Shown: positions 7,810 to 15,951, counted from the first letter of the stretch. The stretch is DNA of 34,178 bases from Bacteroidia bacterium (GCA_020049855.1 JAGVLJ010000062.1:1-34178); one strand, 5' to 3'. The notes: generated by a model from the sequence alone, not told the origin. Made by a program: numbers and translations.

Positions 7810-8661
7810 TTGAAATTTCAGAAAAAATATTCTGCCCGCAGTAAGGAACAATTGGGGTTTTTAACGGCAGTTAAAACTTTTTTTTCGGATATAATTACCT
7901 ATCGCGCGTTGATTTGGGAAATGAGTAAGATGGAGCTAAAGGCCCAGTATAAAAATTCATTTATTGGAATGGCGTGGCTGTTTTTTATGCCGTTAATAAA
8001 TGTAGCCACTTGGCTGTTGCTTACTAACGGAGGTATTTTTAATCCCGGAGATACCGAGGTGCCCTTTACCGTTTATGTAATTATCGGTTCTACCTGCTGG
8101 GTTTTCTTTTTCGCACTTCAGGATAGTTTAGCTAAATCCATTGTACATGGGTCACATCAGTTTTTATTGTCCGAGTTTCCCCGCATGGTTATCATGTGTC
8201 AGAAGGCAACCACACACCTCATCACAATGATTCTTCCTTTTACACTTTGTTTTGTTGTGGTATTTTTATTTGGTATTCCGCTTACACCAAAAGTGCTCCT
8301 CTTTCCGCTCACTTTACTTCCGCTATTCATACTCGGGTTTGCGTTGGGTTTATTGCTTTCGTTGCTTGAGGTGGTTGCTGTGGATTTAGCCAAAGTATTT
8401 AACCGTTTGTTGTCAGCCATGTTATTTTTAACCCCGGTGGCATTTACGCTCAATCACCCTAAAGGAATTTTGAGCGTATTGGTAAAGTGTAATCCGCTTT
8501 CGTATCTGGTTACCGTGCCAAGGGAAATGCTGCTTCCCGGTGCATTTTATTTATCCAATATGTATTACATGGGAGTGGGTGTAGTTGTATTGTTTTTCTT
8601 TTTTTCACTGCGCACCTTTTATGCTGCCGAAACTAAAATTATGGAGCGTTTAAGTGTATGA
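7810..8661 (+). CDS. ABC-2 polysaccharide/polyol-phosphate export permease (Wzm-type)
   Basis: This is the inner-membrane permease of an ABC exporter for undecaprenyl-linked or similar glycans. The 283-residue protein has the family N-terminal amphipathic segment (ALIWEMSKMELKAQYKNSF, then IGMAWLFFMPLINVATW) followed by about six hydrophobic segments, and a late LNPLSY-like CNPLSYLVTVPREMLLPG motif. The start codon is TTG at 7810; the next ATG (7921) would remove the conserved interfacial helix, so TTG is preferred. The gene overlaps the ATPase start in an ATGA arrangement, indicating translational coupling. Confidence 0.9.
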   Translation: MKFQKKYSARSKEQLGFLTAVKTFFSDIITYRALIWEMSKMELKAQYKNSFIGMAWLFFMPLINVATWLLLTNGGIFNPGDTEVPFTVYVIIGSTCWVFFFALQDSLAKSIVHGSHQFLLSEFPRMVIMCQKATTHLITMILPFTLCFVVVFLFGIPLTPKVLLFPLTLLPLFILGFALGLLLSLLEVVAVDLAKVFNRLLSAMLFLTPVAFTLNHPKGILSVLVKCNPLSYLVTVPREMLLPGAFYLSNMYYMGVGVVVLFFFFSLRTFYAAETKIMERLSV

Positions 8662-9911
8662 TGGGTAGAGAGGATATTCTTTTAACTGTACATGCTGTTT
8701 CGAAGAAATTTTCAGGGAATCTGAAAAAAAGTATGGCCTATGGCATTGCGGATTTAATGCGTATAAGTTTAGGAATACATAGCCGCACAGATGAATTAAA
8801 AGAAAAAGAATTCTGGGTAATTAGGAAATTAAGTCTGGAGTTAAAGCCCGGAGATATACTTGGCATACTTGGCGTAAACGGTGCAGGTAAAACAACCTTG
8901 TTAAGGTTGATCAGCGGGATTTACTCTGTTGATGAAGGGGAGATACAGGTAAATGGCAAAATTGTTTCTTTATTTGCGGCAACGCTGGGTATGCACCCGT
9001 TGTTTACAGGCCGAGAAAATATTTATGTACGGGCAGCAATGTACGGCCTTACGCGGGCCGAAGTTGATAAACGAATTGACGATATAATTGCCTATGCCGA
9101 GCTGGAAAATTTTATTGATTCTCCCATGGGGATTTATTCATCAGGTATGCGGGCCCGATTGGGATTTGCCATAGCGGTTCATGCCGATGCCGATATTATC
9201 ATTATTGATGAAGGACTTGCGGTGGGCGATATGGGTTTCAGGGCAAAGGCATTTAAGACCCTGCGCGAATTGAAGGGGAAAACCGCCATTCTTATTGTGT
9301 CGCATAGCATTAGTCAAATTAGCCAAATGGCCAATAGGATCATGGTGCTTGAAAAAGGGGAAAAAATATTTGAAACTACACAGGTGCAAAAAGGAATTGA
9401 CTACTATATAAATAATTGTGTTCATAGTTCTCCCAATGTAAAAGACAACACATCGGCTAATGCGGGTTTAGTTTCGTCAATGCTCTTTTCAGAAACCCAG
9501 AAAACAAATGAAGCCGATGAGGCTTTGCAACTTGCATATGGCGATGAATTGGGGCTTGAGTTTGTTTTTTGTACTATAGTTGACACACATAAGTTGGTGA
9601 TTCAGCTTGAACTGGTGAACAGTAAAATGGAAACAGTGGCGGTGGCTCATTCCGACACAGCTAAGTTTAAGGTACGCCAAATAGGCGACAGCTACCGGAT
9701 AGTAGTGGTAATACCTCAACTGCCATTACGGGCAGATAAATATAAAATAAATCTAACGGTGCGAAACTGTGAAAACGACCTTCCGGTAGTGATTGCCCAC
9801 GCTATCCATTCATTCGTTATAAAATCTGGAGTACATTCTGCAGCTCATATACAATTAATGGCAATATGGTCGCAGCAACATTTTGATCCACACACTACTC
9901 CTACATTATAA
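8658..9911 (+). CDS. ABC exporter ATPase with C-terminal substrate-recognition-like domain (Wzt-type)
   Basis: This is the ATPase partner of the upstream permease. Walker A GVNGAGKTT is near residue 73, the signature motif YSSGMRARLGFA, Walker B IIIIDEGLAVGD and the H-loop VSHS follow. The first 250 or so residues form the Wzt/TagH-type nucleotide-binding domain. About 165 residues remain after YYINNC; the stretch from QLAYGDELGLEFVF to SFVIKSG looks like a beta-sandwich. In Wzt proteins such a domain binds the modified end of the exported glycan, so this one may read a terminal modification (methyl or sulfate) made by its neighbours. The domain is inferred from position and strand pattern, not from a strong motif. 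Confidence 0.9.
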   Translation: MMGREDILLTVHAVSKKFSGNLKKSMAYGIADLMRISLGIHSRTDELKEKEFWVIRKLSLELKPGDILGILGVNGAGKTTLLRLISGIYSVDEGEIQVNGKIVSLFAATLGMHPLFTGRENIYVRAAMYGLTRAEVDKRIDDIIAYAELENFIDSPMGIYSSGMRARLGFAIAVHADADIIIIDEGLAVGDMGFRAKAFKTLRELKGKTAILIVSHSISQISQMANRIMVLEKGEKIFETTQVQKGIDYYINNCVHSSPNVKDNTSANAGLVSSMLFSETQKTNEADEALQLAYGDELGLEFVFCTIVDTHKLVIQLELVNSKMETVAVAHSDTAKFKVRQIGDSYRIVVVIPQLPLRADKYKINLTVRNCENDLPVVIAHAIHSFVIKSGVHSAAHIQLMAIWSQQHFDPHTTPTL

Positions 9912-9912
9912 T

Positions 9913-9981
9913 ATGAAACCTGAGGTAAATGTAATATGTTTGAAACCATTTCAATCAAAAGTAACAACAGTTAAGGAATGA
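9913..9981 (+). CDS. Possible 22-codon ORF coupled to the sulfotransferase-GT gene
   Basis: An ATG one base after the ATPase stop opens a 22-codon frame beginning MKPEVNVICLK, whose TGA overlaps the ATG of the next gene in an ATGA junction. No similarity is recognised. It could be a coupling leader that brings ribosomes to a gene without a Shine-Dalgarno sequence, or simply chance in a 66-base gap. A second ORF of exactly the same length and arrangement lies at 12827-12895. Confidence 0.2.
   Translation: MKPEVNVICLKPFQSKVTTVKE
9935..9942 (+). promoter_or_regulatory. Possible internal -7 element before the sulfotransferase-GT gene
   Basis: TATGTTTG matches TAnnTTTG, 35 bases before the ATG at 9978, in the first gap of more than 20 bases inside the gene run. 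No -33 TTG is seen at the right distance. It could provide an internal promoter, but a chance match cannot be excluded. Confidence 0.25.
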
Positions 9982-12080
9982 TTTGGCTAGCTTCGTATCC
10001 ACGATCGGGGAATACCTTTTTACGCAACACGCTACATAAATTATATGGCATTCAGTCTTCTGAATTTCATTTTGAACCAAATCTTGCATTTGACAAAAAC
10101 TTCGCCAGCTATCCTGTAGTAAAAACACACCTGTTACCTAAGCAGTTAAAACCTGCCGATAAATCAATAAAATCAATTTATATAATCAGAGACGGAAGAG
10201 ATGCTCTGGTTTCTATGGCTCATCACCGCCAAGATATTGTAGAGCCGGGAAGTGATTTTAATGAAAACCTGCGGGCTGCAATTCTTGCACAGGGAGGAAG
10301 TCATTTTGGGGGGTGGTCAAAAAATGTGGAAGAATGGATTAACCGTGCCGACCTGGTTTTGTTTTATGAAGATTTAATTACCAATCCTCAGGTCTGTATT
10401 GACCGGGTAAGAAAATTAATGAATCTCCCCGAGCCTGATTACTCAAAAATTCCAACGTTTGAGGAAATGAAAAACGGACGTCCGGTGTATGGGGGCGGAT
10501 GGGAAAATGATATTAATAGTGCTGTGGTAGAAAACTATTCGGATAAATTTTTCAGAAAAGGGAAGGCCGGAGGCTGGAAGCTTGAATTGTCGGATGAACT
10601 TCATGATTTGTTCTGGAGTTATCATGGCGAAACAATGGAGCGGTTAGGTTATACCTACAGTGGCGAACGAATAGCACCAAATAATGCCCTTGAGCAAAAA
10701 TTACTCATAAAAACAGGATATAGTTTACCTCAACACACCCCCCGAAAAATTAAAGTACTTATTGATGCCTCTAAATTTTTGTTGTGGTATAATGAAGGGA
10801 CAAAACGGTATGAAACCGAATTGTTGAGAGGATTACGAGAAGTAGTAGCAACTCCTTATTCAAAATGGGATATTGATGTTTACATTGGCGGCAGTGTGTA
10901 TAAAATTTCCGAAGCACTCAGGTATGTAAGCGATAGCAGCAGCTTTGAACAGGACAGCAGGCGGAGTGATTTATTTGCAGAAGAATCGAAGTACCCTTTG
11001 GCCTTTTTGATTCGCGGATACCGTTACCTACTTAAAAAGTTGTTGAAAAAAAATTACCGCAAGTATGTGGAATTGGTACAACTGCTTAAAATATATCCCT
11101 ATCGGCTTCAGCTTAATTACCATCTAAATGTGGTTTTGTCAAAAACTAAACTTGCCCGTTTTTTTGCTCCTGATCTGGAAAAGTATGATATCATTCATTT
11201 ACCACTCATGCAAAATTATCCGTGGTTTATGCGGTGCAAAAATCCTGCATTGGTGGTAACCATTCATGATCTAACACACTTGTATTTTCCACAGTTTCAT
11301 ACCACCGATAATATTAATTGTTGTAATTCGGCCATAGCATTTTTAAAAGCACATTCAAAAGCATATATCATTGCCATATCTGAAAATACAAAACGGGATT
11401 ACCTTAACGAAACCAAAACCAGTGCCGAAAATGTAAAGATGATTTACGAGGCAGCTAACAGAAAACAATTCAAAAAAGTGGTTTACGGAAACCGTCTTTT
11501 AGAGGTGATCTCAACTTATAAGATACCCAGTGGCAGATTTTTTCTGAGTTTGTCAACCATTGAGCCAAGAAAGAATTTGATTAACGCTATTAAAGCATTT
11601 GTTATTTTTTGCGATGCCCATCCCGAAGTGGAAGTGTTTTTTGTGATTGCCGGAAAACATGGATGGAAAAATGCCGATTACGACTCGCTTACTGAACGGC
11701 AACATAAACGCATAGTTGAAATTGGGACGGTAAGTGATGATGATTTACCTGTGTTGTATTCAATGGCTATGGGGTTAATTTATGTATCTCATTACGAAGG
11801 ATTCGGACTTCCTCCGCTGGAGGCAATGAGTTGCGGAACACCTGTGGTTTACGGGAACAATAGTTCGATGGTTGAAGTAGTGGGAGATACGGGATATAAA
11901 GCCAACCCGGATGATGTAAACGATATTATGAGGCAAATGGAAGACTTGTATTTTAATACTGACGTGCGGGAACAAAAGGCAAAAGCCTGCCTTAAAAGAT
12001 CATTCGATTTCAGTTGGTATAAAACGGTTGCAAATACCCTTAATGCCTACGAAGAAGCATATAATAAATATTTAGTTTAG
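9978..12080 (+). CDS. Fused sulfotransferase-glycosyltransferase (GT4)
   Basis: This is a 700-residue two-enzyme protein. Residues 1 to about 235 are a PAPS-dependent sulfotransferase: the 5'-phosphosulfate loop ASYPRSGNTFLRN (5-17) and the 3'-phosphate site SIYIIRDGRDALVSM (66-80), with the late RKGKAGGWK near 193-201 resembling the family's RKGxxGxWK motif. Residues from about 256 (PRKIKVLIDAS) to the end are a GT-B group 1 glycosyltransferase: TIHDLTHLYFP (428-438), SLSTIEPRKNL (524-534) and the E-x7-E donor site HYEGFGLPPLE (E607, E615), followed by MSCGTPVVYGN. No signal peptide or membrane helix is obvious, so it is cytosolic. The fusion suggests that one sugar is added and sulfated by a single polypeptide before export by the adjacent transporter. 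Confidence 0.92.
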   Translation: MIWLASYPRSGNTFLRNTLHKLYGIQSSEFHFEPNLAFDKNFASYPVVKTHLLPKQLKPADKSIKSIYIIRDGRDALVSMAHHRQDIVEPGSDFNENLRAAILAQGGSHFGGWSKNVEEWINRADLVLFYEDLITNPQVCIDRVRKLMNLPEPDYSKIPTFEEMKNGRPVYGGGWENDINSAVVENYSDKFFRKGKAGGWKLELSDELHDLFWSYHGETMERLGYTYSGERIAPNNALEQKLLIKTGYSLPQHTPRKIKVLIDASKFLLWYNEGTKRYETELLRGLREVVATPYSKWDIDVYIGGSVYKISEALRYVSDSSSFEQDSRRSDLFAEESKYPLAFLIRGYRYLLKKLLKKNYRKYVELVQLLKIYPYRLQLNYHLNVVLSKTKLARFFAPDLEKYDIIHLPLMQNYPWFMRCKNPALVVTIHDLTHLYFPQFHTTDNINCCNSAIAFLKAHSKAYIIAISENTKRDYLNETKTSAENVKMIYEAANRKQFKKVVYGNRLLEVISTYKIPSGRFFLSLSTIEPRKNLINAIKAFVIFCDAHPEVEVFFVIAGKHGWKNADYDSLTERQHKRIVEIGTVSDDDLPVLYSMAMGLIYVSHYEGFGLPPLEAMSCGTPVVYGNNSSMVEVVGDTGYKANPDDVNDIMRQMEDLYFNTDVREQKAKACLKRSFDFSWYKTVANTLNAYEEAYNKYLV

Positions 12081-12115
12081 CGAGTGTAAACAGGTTAATT
12101 CTTCTCCAAAAAAGT

Positions 12116-12793
12116 ATGCCGTTAATTGATGCATCAAATCTGGTTTTAATTTCATTACACATTCCCAAAACAGCGGGTACATCCTTTCGTAATATATTGG
12201 TAAAAGTGTACGGAGAAAAGGCAGTAGTTAGGTTTGATATGATTAACGAAAAAATATACATAAATGAACAACTGTTTTCAGGAACCGAACTACCCTCTTA
12301 TATAAAAGTTATTCACGGGCATTTTGTATATAGTGAGTTGACGGAACAAATAAAATTGCCTCACCATGTAAAGCACGTTACCTGGCTACGACACCCCGTA
12401 AGCAGGGTTATATCTAATTATTTTTATCTTGCCGAAATGATGAATTATTATATGCAGGAAGAAGTGCATCACATTGATATAATCAGTAAAATGCAGCGAA
12501 CTCTTACCGAGTATGCGGCTGATGAAAAGAATCGTAATCGCATAAGTAAGTTTCTGGCAGGAATTTCTCTAAGCGACTTTGACTTTGTGGGGTTGGTCGA
12601 ATATTTTGAGGAACACCTTTACCAAATGAGTGAAAAACTCGGATGGCCTAAGCAAATAGCACCGGTACATTACAATGCCACAGGCAGAATTAAAAAAGGA
12701 GATGGAGTGGATGAGGAGCTGAAAACGAAGATTGCCCGATGGAATGACCTCGATATGATTTTATACAAAACTGCTTGCGATTTAAATAAATAA
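12116..12793 (+). CDS. Sulfotransferase family 2 protein
   Basis: This is a second, unrelated-looking PAPS-dependent sulfotransferase of 225 residues. The 5'-PSB loop is ISLHIPKTAGTSF near residues 13-25, the form found in the Sulfotransfer_2 / heparan sulfate 2-O-sulfotransferase group. The 3'-phosphate site is HVTWLRHPVSRVISNYFYL in the middle, with the conserved Arg and Ser. The HGHF segment (near 68-71) between them is also typical. It is cytosolic by appearance and 35 bases downstream of the sulfotransferase-GT fusion. With cysC/D/N upstream supplying PAPS, it probably sulfates a second position on the same glycan; the acceptor is unknown. Confidence 0.88.
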   Translation: MPLIDASNLVLISLHIPKTAGTSFRNILVKVYGEKAVVRFDMINEKIYINEQLFSGTELPSYIKVIHGHFVYSELTEQIKLPHHVKHVTWLRHPVSRVISNYFYLAEMMNYYMQEEVHHIDIISKMQRTLTEYAADEKNRNRISKFLAGISLSDFDFVGLVEYFEEHLYQMSEKLGWPKQIAPVHYNATGRIKKGDGVDEELKTKIARWNDLDMILYKTACDLNK

Positions 12794-12826
12794 TGTTTTG
12801 TTTTTTGTACTTTATCGAGCTAAAAA

Positions 12827-12895
12827 ATGAATTTAAACAACAAAATTCAGTTTATGGGCAAAAGAGCAATTCAAATTAGTAATTTTATCTGGTGA
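12827..12895 (+). CDS. Possible 22-codon ORF coupled to the SGNH-like gene
   Basis: An ATG at 12827 opens a 22-codon frame beginning MNLNNKIQFMGK; its TGA (12893-12895) overlaps the GTG start of the next gene at 12892. It matches in length and arrangement the small ORF at 9913-9981, although the peptides are not similar. It may be a coupling leader or chance. Confidence 0.2.
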   Translation: MNLNNKIQFMGKRAIQISNFIW

Positions 12896-13962
12896 AAAGT
12901 GTTCTAAAAAATTCTTTCTTCATTCTATTGATTTTGCTAGCGGCTTTTGAAGGATACTGGTCTGTAAATTTGCCTTATTCAAAAGCAATACCTGCTGCAT
13001 TTGTAGTACGAAATGAATTTAACAAACGAGCCTGGCCGGAATTTACCTCCGGAAAAAAAAACAGCAATCAAAAGCTGGCAGTACTCATTGGCAACTCCCA
13101 GTCGTGTGGGTACGAGTATGCATCTGATTCATCCGTTATTTACCCATATTTTCTTAGAAAAAATTTAACGGGCAGCAAAATTGTGATCGAGAATTGGTCA
13201 ATACGCGGTATTCGTACCCCGGATATTGAAATTTTAACTACAAAAGCTATGGCCAAAGGTGCCGATATTGTGATCCTGTCGCTTAATCCCACCAATTTTG
13301 ATGCGCCCGAAAACATTAATCTTTCTTTCCCAAATACGGATGTGAAATTGTTGCTTTCCGATTGGAAAATTTACCGAACCATGAAAAGCAGTTTGCTGGC
13401 AAAACACCTCACATTCGAAACTTGGCTAAGTATGAAGGTAACCCTTAGCAGCAACCTTATTAGATCGCGTACTCCGGTATTCACTTCCTTGGCAGAGGGA
13501 CTTAGTCTGAATGATCAGATTTTTTACTTTGGGAATCCAATTACCCGAAACCTGAACCCCGATTTATTAAAAACTAAAAATTTTAGAGACCGCATAAACC
13601 ACAAGGCAAATTTGAATGAAATACAGGCAACCAAAGAGGCTGAATTTATTCAGCGGGTGTCAACCTTTATGCAGTTTTGTCGCTACTTAAAAATGCGGGT
13701 TGAGTTGCTCCGGTTTAAAGGGAAAATCGTGTTTGTTTGGCAGCCAATAGGCATGTCAAAGATACCCGATGAAGATGCCCGTTTGATGAATGCATTTAAC
13801 CATATTGCCTGTTCATCTAAAGAATTAAATGGATTTGGTTTTTATAATCACACCAACGCATTGCCGGTTGAAGTATTTGAAACTTTTGCCCATTTTGATG
13901 CGGCAGGACATAAACTTTATGCCGAAAAATTAACCTTATTGATACAAGATGAACTTCAATAG
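12892..13962 (+). CDS. SGNH-like membrane-anchored protein, likely partner of the MBOAT acyltransferase
   Basis: The 356-residue protein starts with GTG (an in-frame stop lies just upstream). One N-terminal hydrophobic segment (residues about 8-24) suggests a membrane anchor or uncleaved signal. The block I-like motif is LAVLIGNSQS (residues 62-71, candidate nucleophile S69), and a block V-like end is AHFDAAGHKLYAEKL (333-347, candidate H334). The Asp usually three residues before that His appears to be Thr, so either the triad is reduced or my alignment is off. Its 3' end overlaps the MBOAT gene by 14 bases. Such SGNH/MBOAT pairs (AlgJ/AlgI, PatB/PatA, DltD/DltB) transfer acyl groups to envelope polymers, which makes O-acetylation of the exported glycan the likely role. 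Confidence 0.75.
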   Translation: MKSVLKNSFFILLILLAAFEGYWSVNLPYSKAIPAAFVVRNEFNKRAWPEFTSGKKNSNQKLAVLIGNSQSCGYEYASDSSVIYPYFLRKNLTGSKIVIENWSIRGIRTPDIEILTTKAMAKGADIVILSLNPTNFDAPENINLSFPNTDVKLLLSDWKIYRTMKSSLLAKHLTFETWLSMKVTLSSNLIRSRTPVFTSLAEGLSLNDQIFYFGNPITRNLNPDLLKTKNFRDRINHKANLNEIQATKEAEFIQRVSTFMQFCRYLKMRVELLRFKGKIVFVWQPIGMSKIPDEDARLMNAFNHIACSSKELNGFGFYNHTNALPVEVFETFAHFDAAGHKLYAEKLTLLIQDELQ

Positions 13963-15367
13963 TTACCTCTTTTTTGCTCTGCTTATACCGGTTATCATCT
14001 TATACCGTGTGTTGCCGTGGAGCATTGGGAAGGTAATGCTTGTTACAGCCTCTTATGTTTTTTATGGCTATGCCGAGCCATTTTATCTGGTTTTACTTTT
14101 TTATTCATCAGTAGTTGATTTCATAGGTGCCATTATGATTCATGATGCAAAATCGGTGGTAAGGCGCAAAATATGGTTATGGATAAGTATTTTGGGAAAC
14201 CTTGGTTTGTTGCTGGCATTCAAATACACCGATTTTATTATTGAAAACATTAATCACCTTTCAGGGGTACTCGTGTTTGAGCCCATTGAAAAAATGCACT
14301 GGTTACTTCCAGCCGGTATTTCATTTTACACTTTTCAAACACTTTCCTATACGGTTGATGTGTATAGGAGGCAATCGGAACCCTGCCGCAATTTTATCAC
14401 CTTCGCTCTATACGTAGCTTATTTCCCCCAATTAGTGGCTGGCCCTATTGAAAGGGCTTCTCATCTTATCAACCAAATTTCATTAAAGCATAAAGTTGAC
14501 CCCACCGCGTTTATGAAAGGAGTTGAACGCATTCTCTGGGGGCTTATTAAAAAATGCGTGTTTGCCGATCGCCTCGCTTTGTTTATCACCGAGGTGTATG
14601 CCGACCCTCAAAGTATGCCGGCTCCCGTCATTTGGTTGGCTATGATTGGTTTTATGATGCAGTTATACCTTGATTTTAGCGCATATACTGATATTGCCAT
14701 AGGCTTGGCAGCCCTTATGGGTGTGCAACTGGCCGAAAATTTCAGGCATCCGTTGCTGGCACGTAATCCGGTTGATTTTTGGGCTCGTTGGCATATTACA
14801 CTTACCACCTGGTTTCGGGATTATGTTTTTGTATCTCTTGGAGGATTAAAAAGGCAGCAACTGGCCAAGTCAATGTTCAACATTATTCTGGTATTTACAC
14901 TCACCGGCTTTTGGCACGGTGCAAACTGGAATTTTATTTTATTTGGCATTTATGCCGGCCTGGGGGTAGCCGGTTATCAATACCTCAAAATTTTTTCACC
15001 CTGGAAAACTACTAAACCTTTATTCGGAAAATCGGGCTGGGGAGAGGCATTTGCTATTTTATCACACTCGGTTTACATGTATGTAGGCGGAGTTTTTTTT
15101 AGAACGCCCGATTTGCCTACCGCAATTCATCTTTACCGCTCAGCCATTACCAATTCAATTGCCTTACCTTCTACCTATGTACCCTACGCTTTGCTTATTG
15201 GTTTTGTATTTTTAGTGCATTTTATCAGAGAAAAATACAGCCACAAAATCTCTTTTCAAAATCTAATTCAGCCAATTCCCTCGTGGGCGGTAAGCGCATC
15301 CTATGTGCTTATTCTCACTTACGCATCCTATGATTATCAGGTCACGTTTATTTATTTTCAGTTTTAA
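13949..15367 (+). CDS. MBOAT family membrane O-acyltransferase (AlgI/PatA-like)
   Basis: The 472-residue polytopic protein belongs to the membrane-bound O-acyltransferase family. Diagnostic motifs are PAGISFYTFQTLSYTVDVYR (residues 121-140), YFPQLVAGPIERASHL (158-173), DFWARWHITLTTWFRDYVF (276-294, His282) and TGFWHGANWNFILFG (319-333), where His323 matches the invariant catalytic His. It takes acyl groups from the cytoplasmic side and passes them towards the periplasm, normally with an SGNH-type partner, here the overlapping upstream gene. It is the last gene of the plus-strand run; its stop overlaps the stop of the convergent DUF4293 gene by 3 bases, leaving no space for a separate terminator. 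Confidence 0.95.
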   Translation: MNFNSYLFFALLIPVIILYRVLPWSIGKVMLVTASYVFYGYAEPFYLVLLFYSSVVDFIGAIMIHDAKSVVRRKIWLWISILGNLGLLLAFKYTDFIIENINHLSGVLVFEPIEKMHWLLPAGISFYTFQTLSYTVDVYRRQSEPCRNFITFALYVAYFPQLVAGPIERASHLINQISLKHKVDPTAFMKGVERILWGLIKKCVFADRLALFITEVYADPQSMPAPVIWLAMIGFMMQLYLDFSAYTDIAIGLAALMGVQLAENFRHPLLARNPVDFWARWHITLTTWFRDYVFVSLGGLKRQQLAKSMFNIILVFTLTGFWHGANWNFILFGIYAGLGVAGYQYLKIFSPWKTTKPLFGKSGWGEAFAILSHSVYMYVGGVFFRTPDLPTAIHLYRSAITNSIALPSTYVPYALLIGFVFLVHFIREKYSHKISFQNLIQPIPSWAVSASYVLILTYASYDYQVTFIYFQF

Positions 15368-15849
15368 CGAATCCTATCGGCCGAACGCACCAGTTCTTCA
15401 TCATGTTTTATCAGCATCAGTGCCCTAAAATTGAGGTAATACAAAAAAATAAACAGGAGCGAGCCAAATAAGGATCCTTTTATGGAGAGCGTAAGCGAAA
15501 ATCCGGGAACCGAGCGGTATCCATTTGATACTGCAAGCACGTAAAGCAAAGCGAAAAGCAAAAAACTCCAGCGGCTAAGTTTAAGTTGTTTCTTACGGTC
15601 TTTAAAAGCAAACAAAATGTTAAGCACATAGCCGGCCAGCAAAACAGCAGGAACAAGAGTGAGCCACTGGATTTCACTATTAATAAGGGTGTGGTTGGTG
15701 TCATATATTTTGAGCGAACTTAAATTGAGCGAATAAAGCTGCTGTCCGGTTTCAGCGATGCTCCATTGCTCAAAGGTGCTTCCAAAGCACAAGGCGCCAA
15801 TTATCAGCACTATTCCAAGCAGATATAAACTTTGCATGCGTTGTATCAT
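15364..15849 (-). CDS. DUF4293 family membrane protein
   Basis: The 161-residue protein has four predicted membrane segments. It starts MIQRMQSLYLLGIV and ends DEELVRSADRIR, both characteristic of DUF4293, a Bacteroidota-restricted family of unknown function. The open frame extends 34 codons further upstream, but the family begins at MIQR, so I start at 15849. It is convergent with the MBOAT gene and divergent from the thiolase gene, and so probably a single-gene transcript. Confidence 0.85.
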   Translation of the reverse strand: MIQRMQSLYLLGIVLIIGALCFGSTFEQWSIAETGQQLYSLNLSSLKIYDTNHTLINSEIQWLTLVPAVLLAGYVLNILFAFKDRKKQLKLSRWSFLLFALLYVLAVSNGYRSVPGFSLTLSIKGSLFGSLLFIFLYYLNFRALMLIKHDEELVRSADRIR

Positions 15850-15922
15850 ATCCTTTTTATTTTTGGGGCAAGTTACGCCAAAAGGATTATTCGATGCAAT
15901 TAGGGCAATGCCCAAACATTTG

Positions 15923-15930
15923 TACCTTTG
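15923..15930 (+). promoter_or_regulatory. -7 promoter element of the thiolase gene
   Basis: TACCTTTG matches TAnnTTTG exactly and ends 21 bases before the ATG at 15952, the usual distance for a short leader. No clear TTG at -33. It also argues against the upstream in-frame start at 15928, which falls inside the element. Confidence 0.5.
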
Positions 15931-15951
15931 CGGCCTCTCACATTTATTCAT

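Noticed and set aside
15850-15951. N-terminal extension of the DUF4293 gene to the ATG at 15951
   Set aside because: The family begins at MIQR (15849), and the extra 34 residues are not conserved-looking and overlap the thiolase promoter region.
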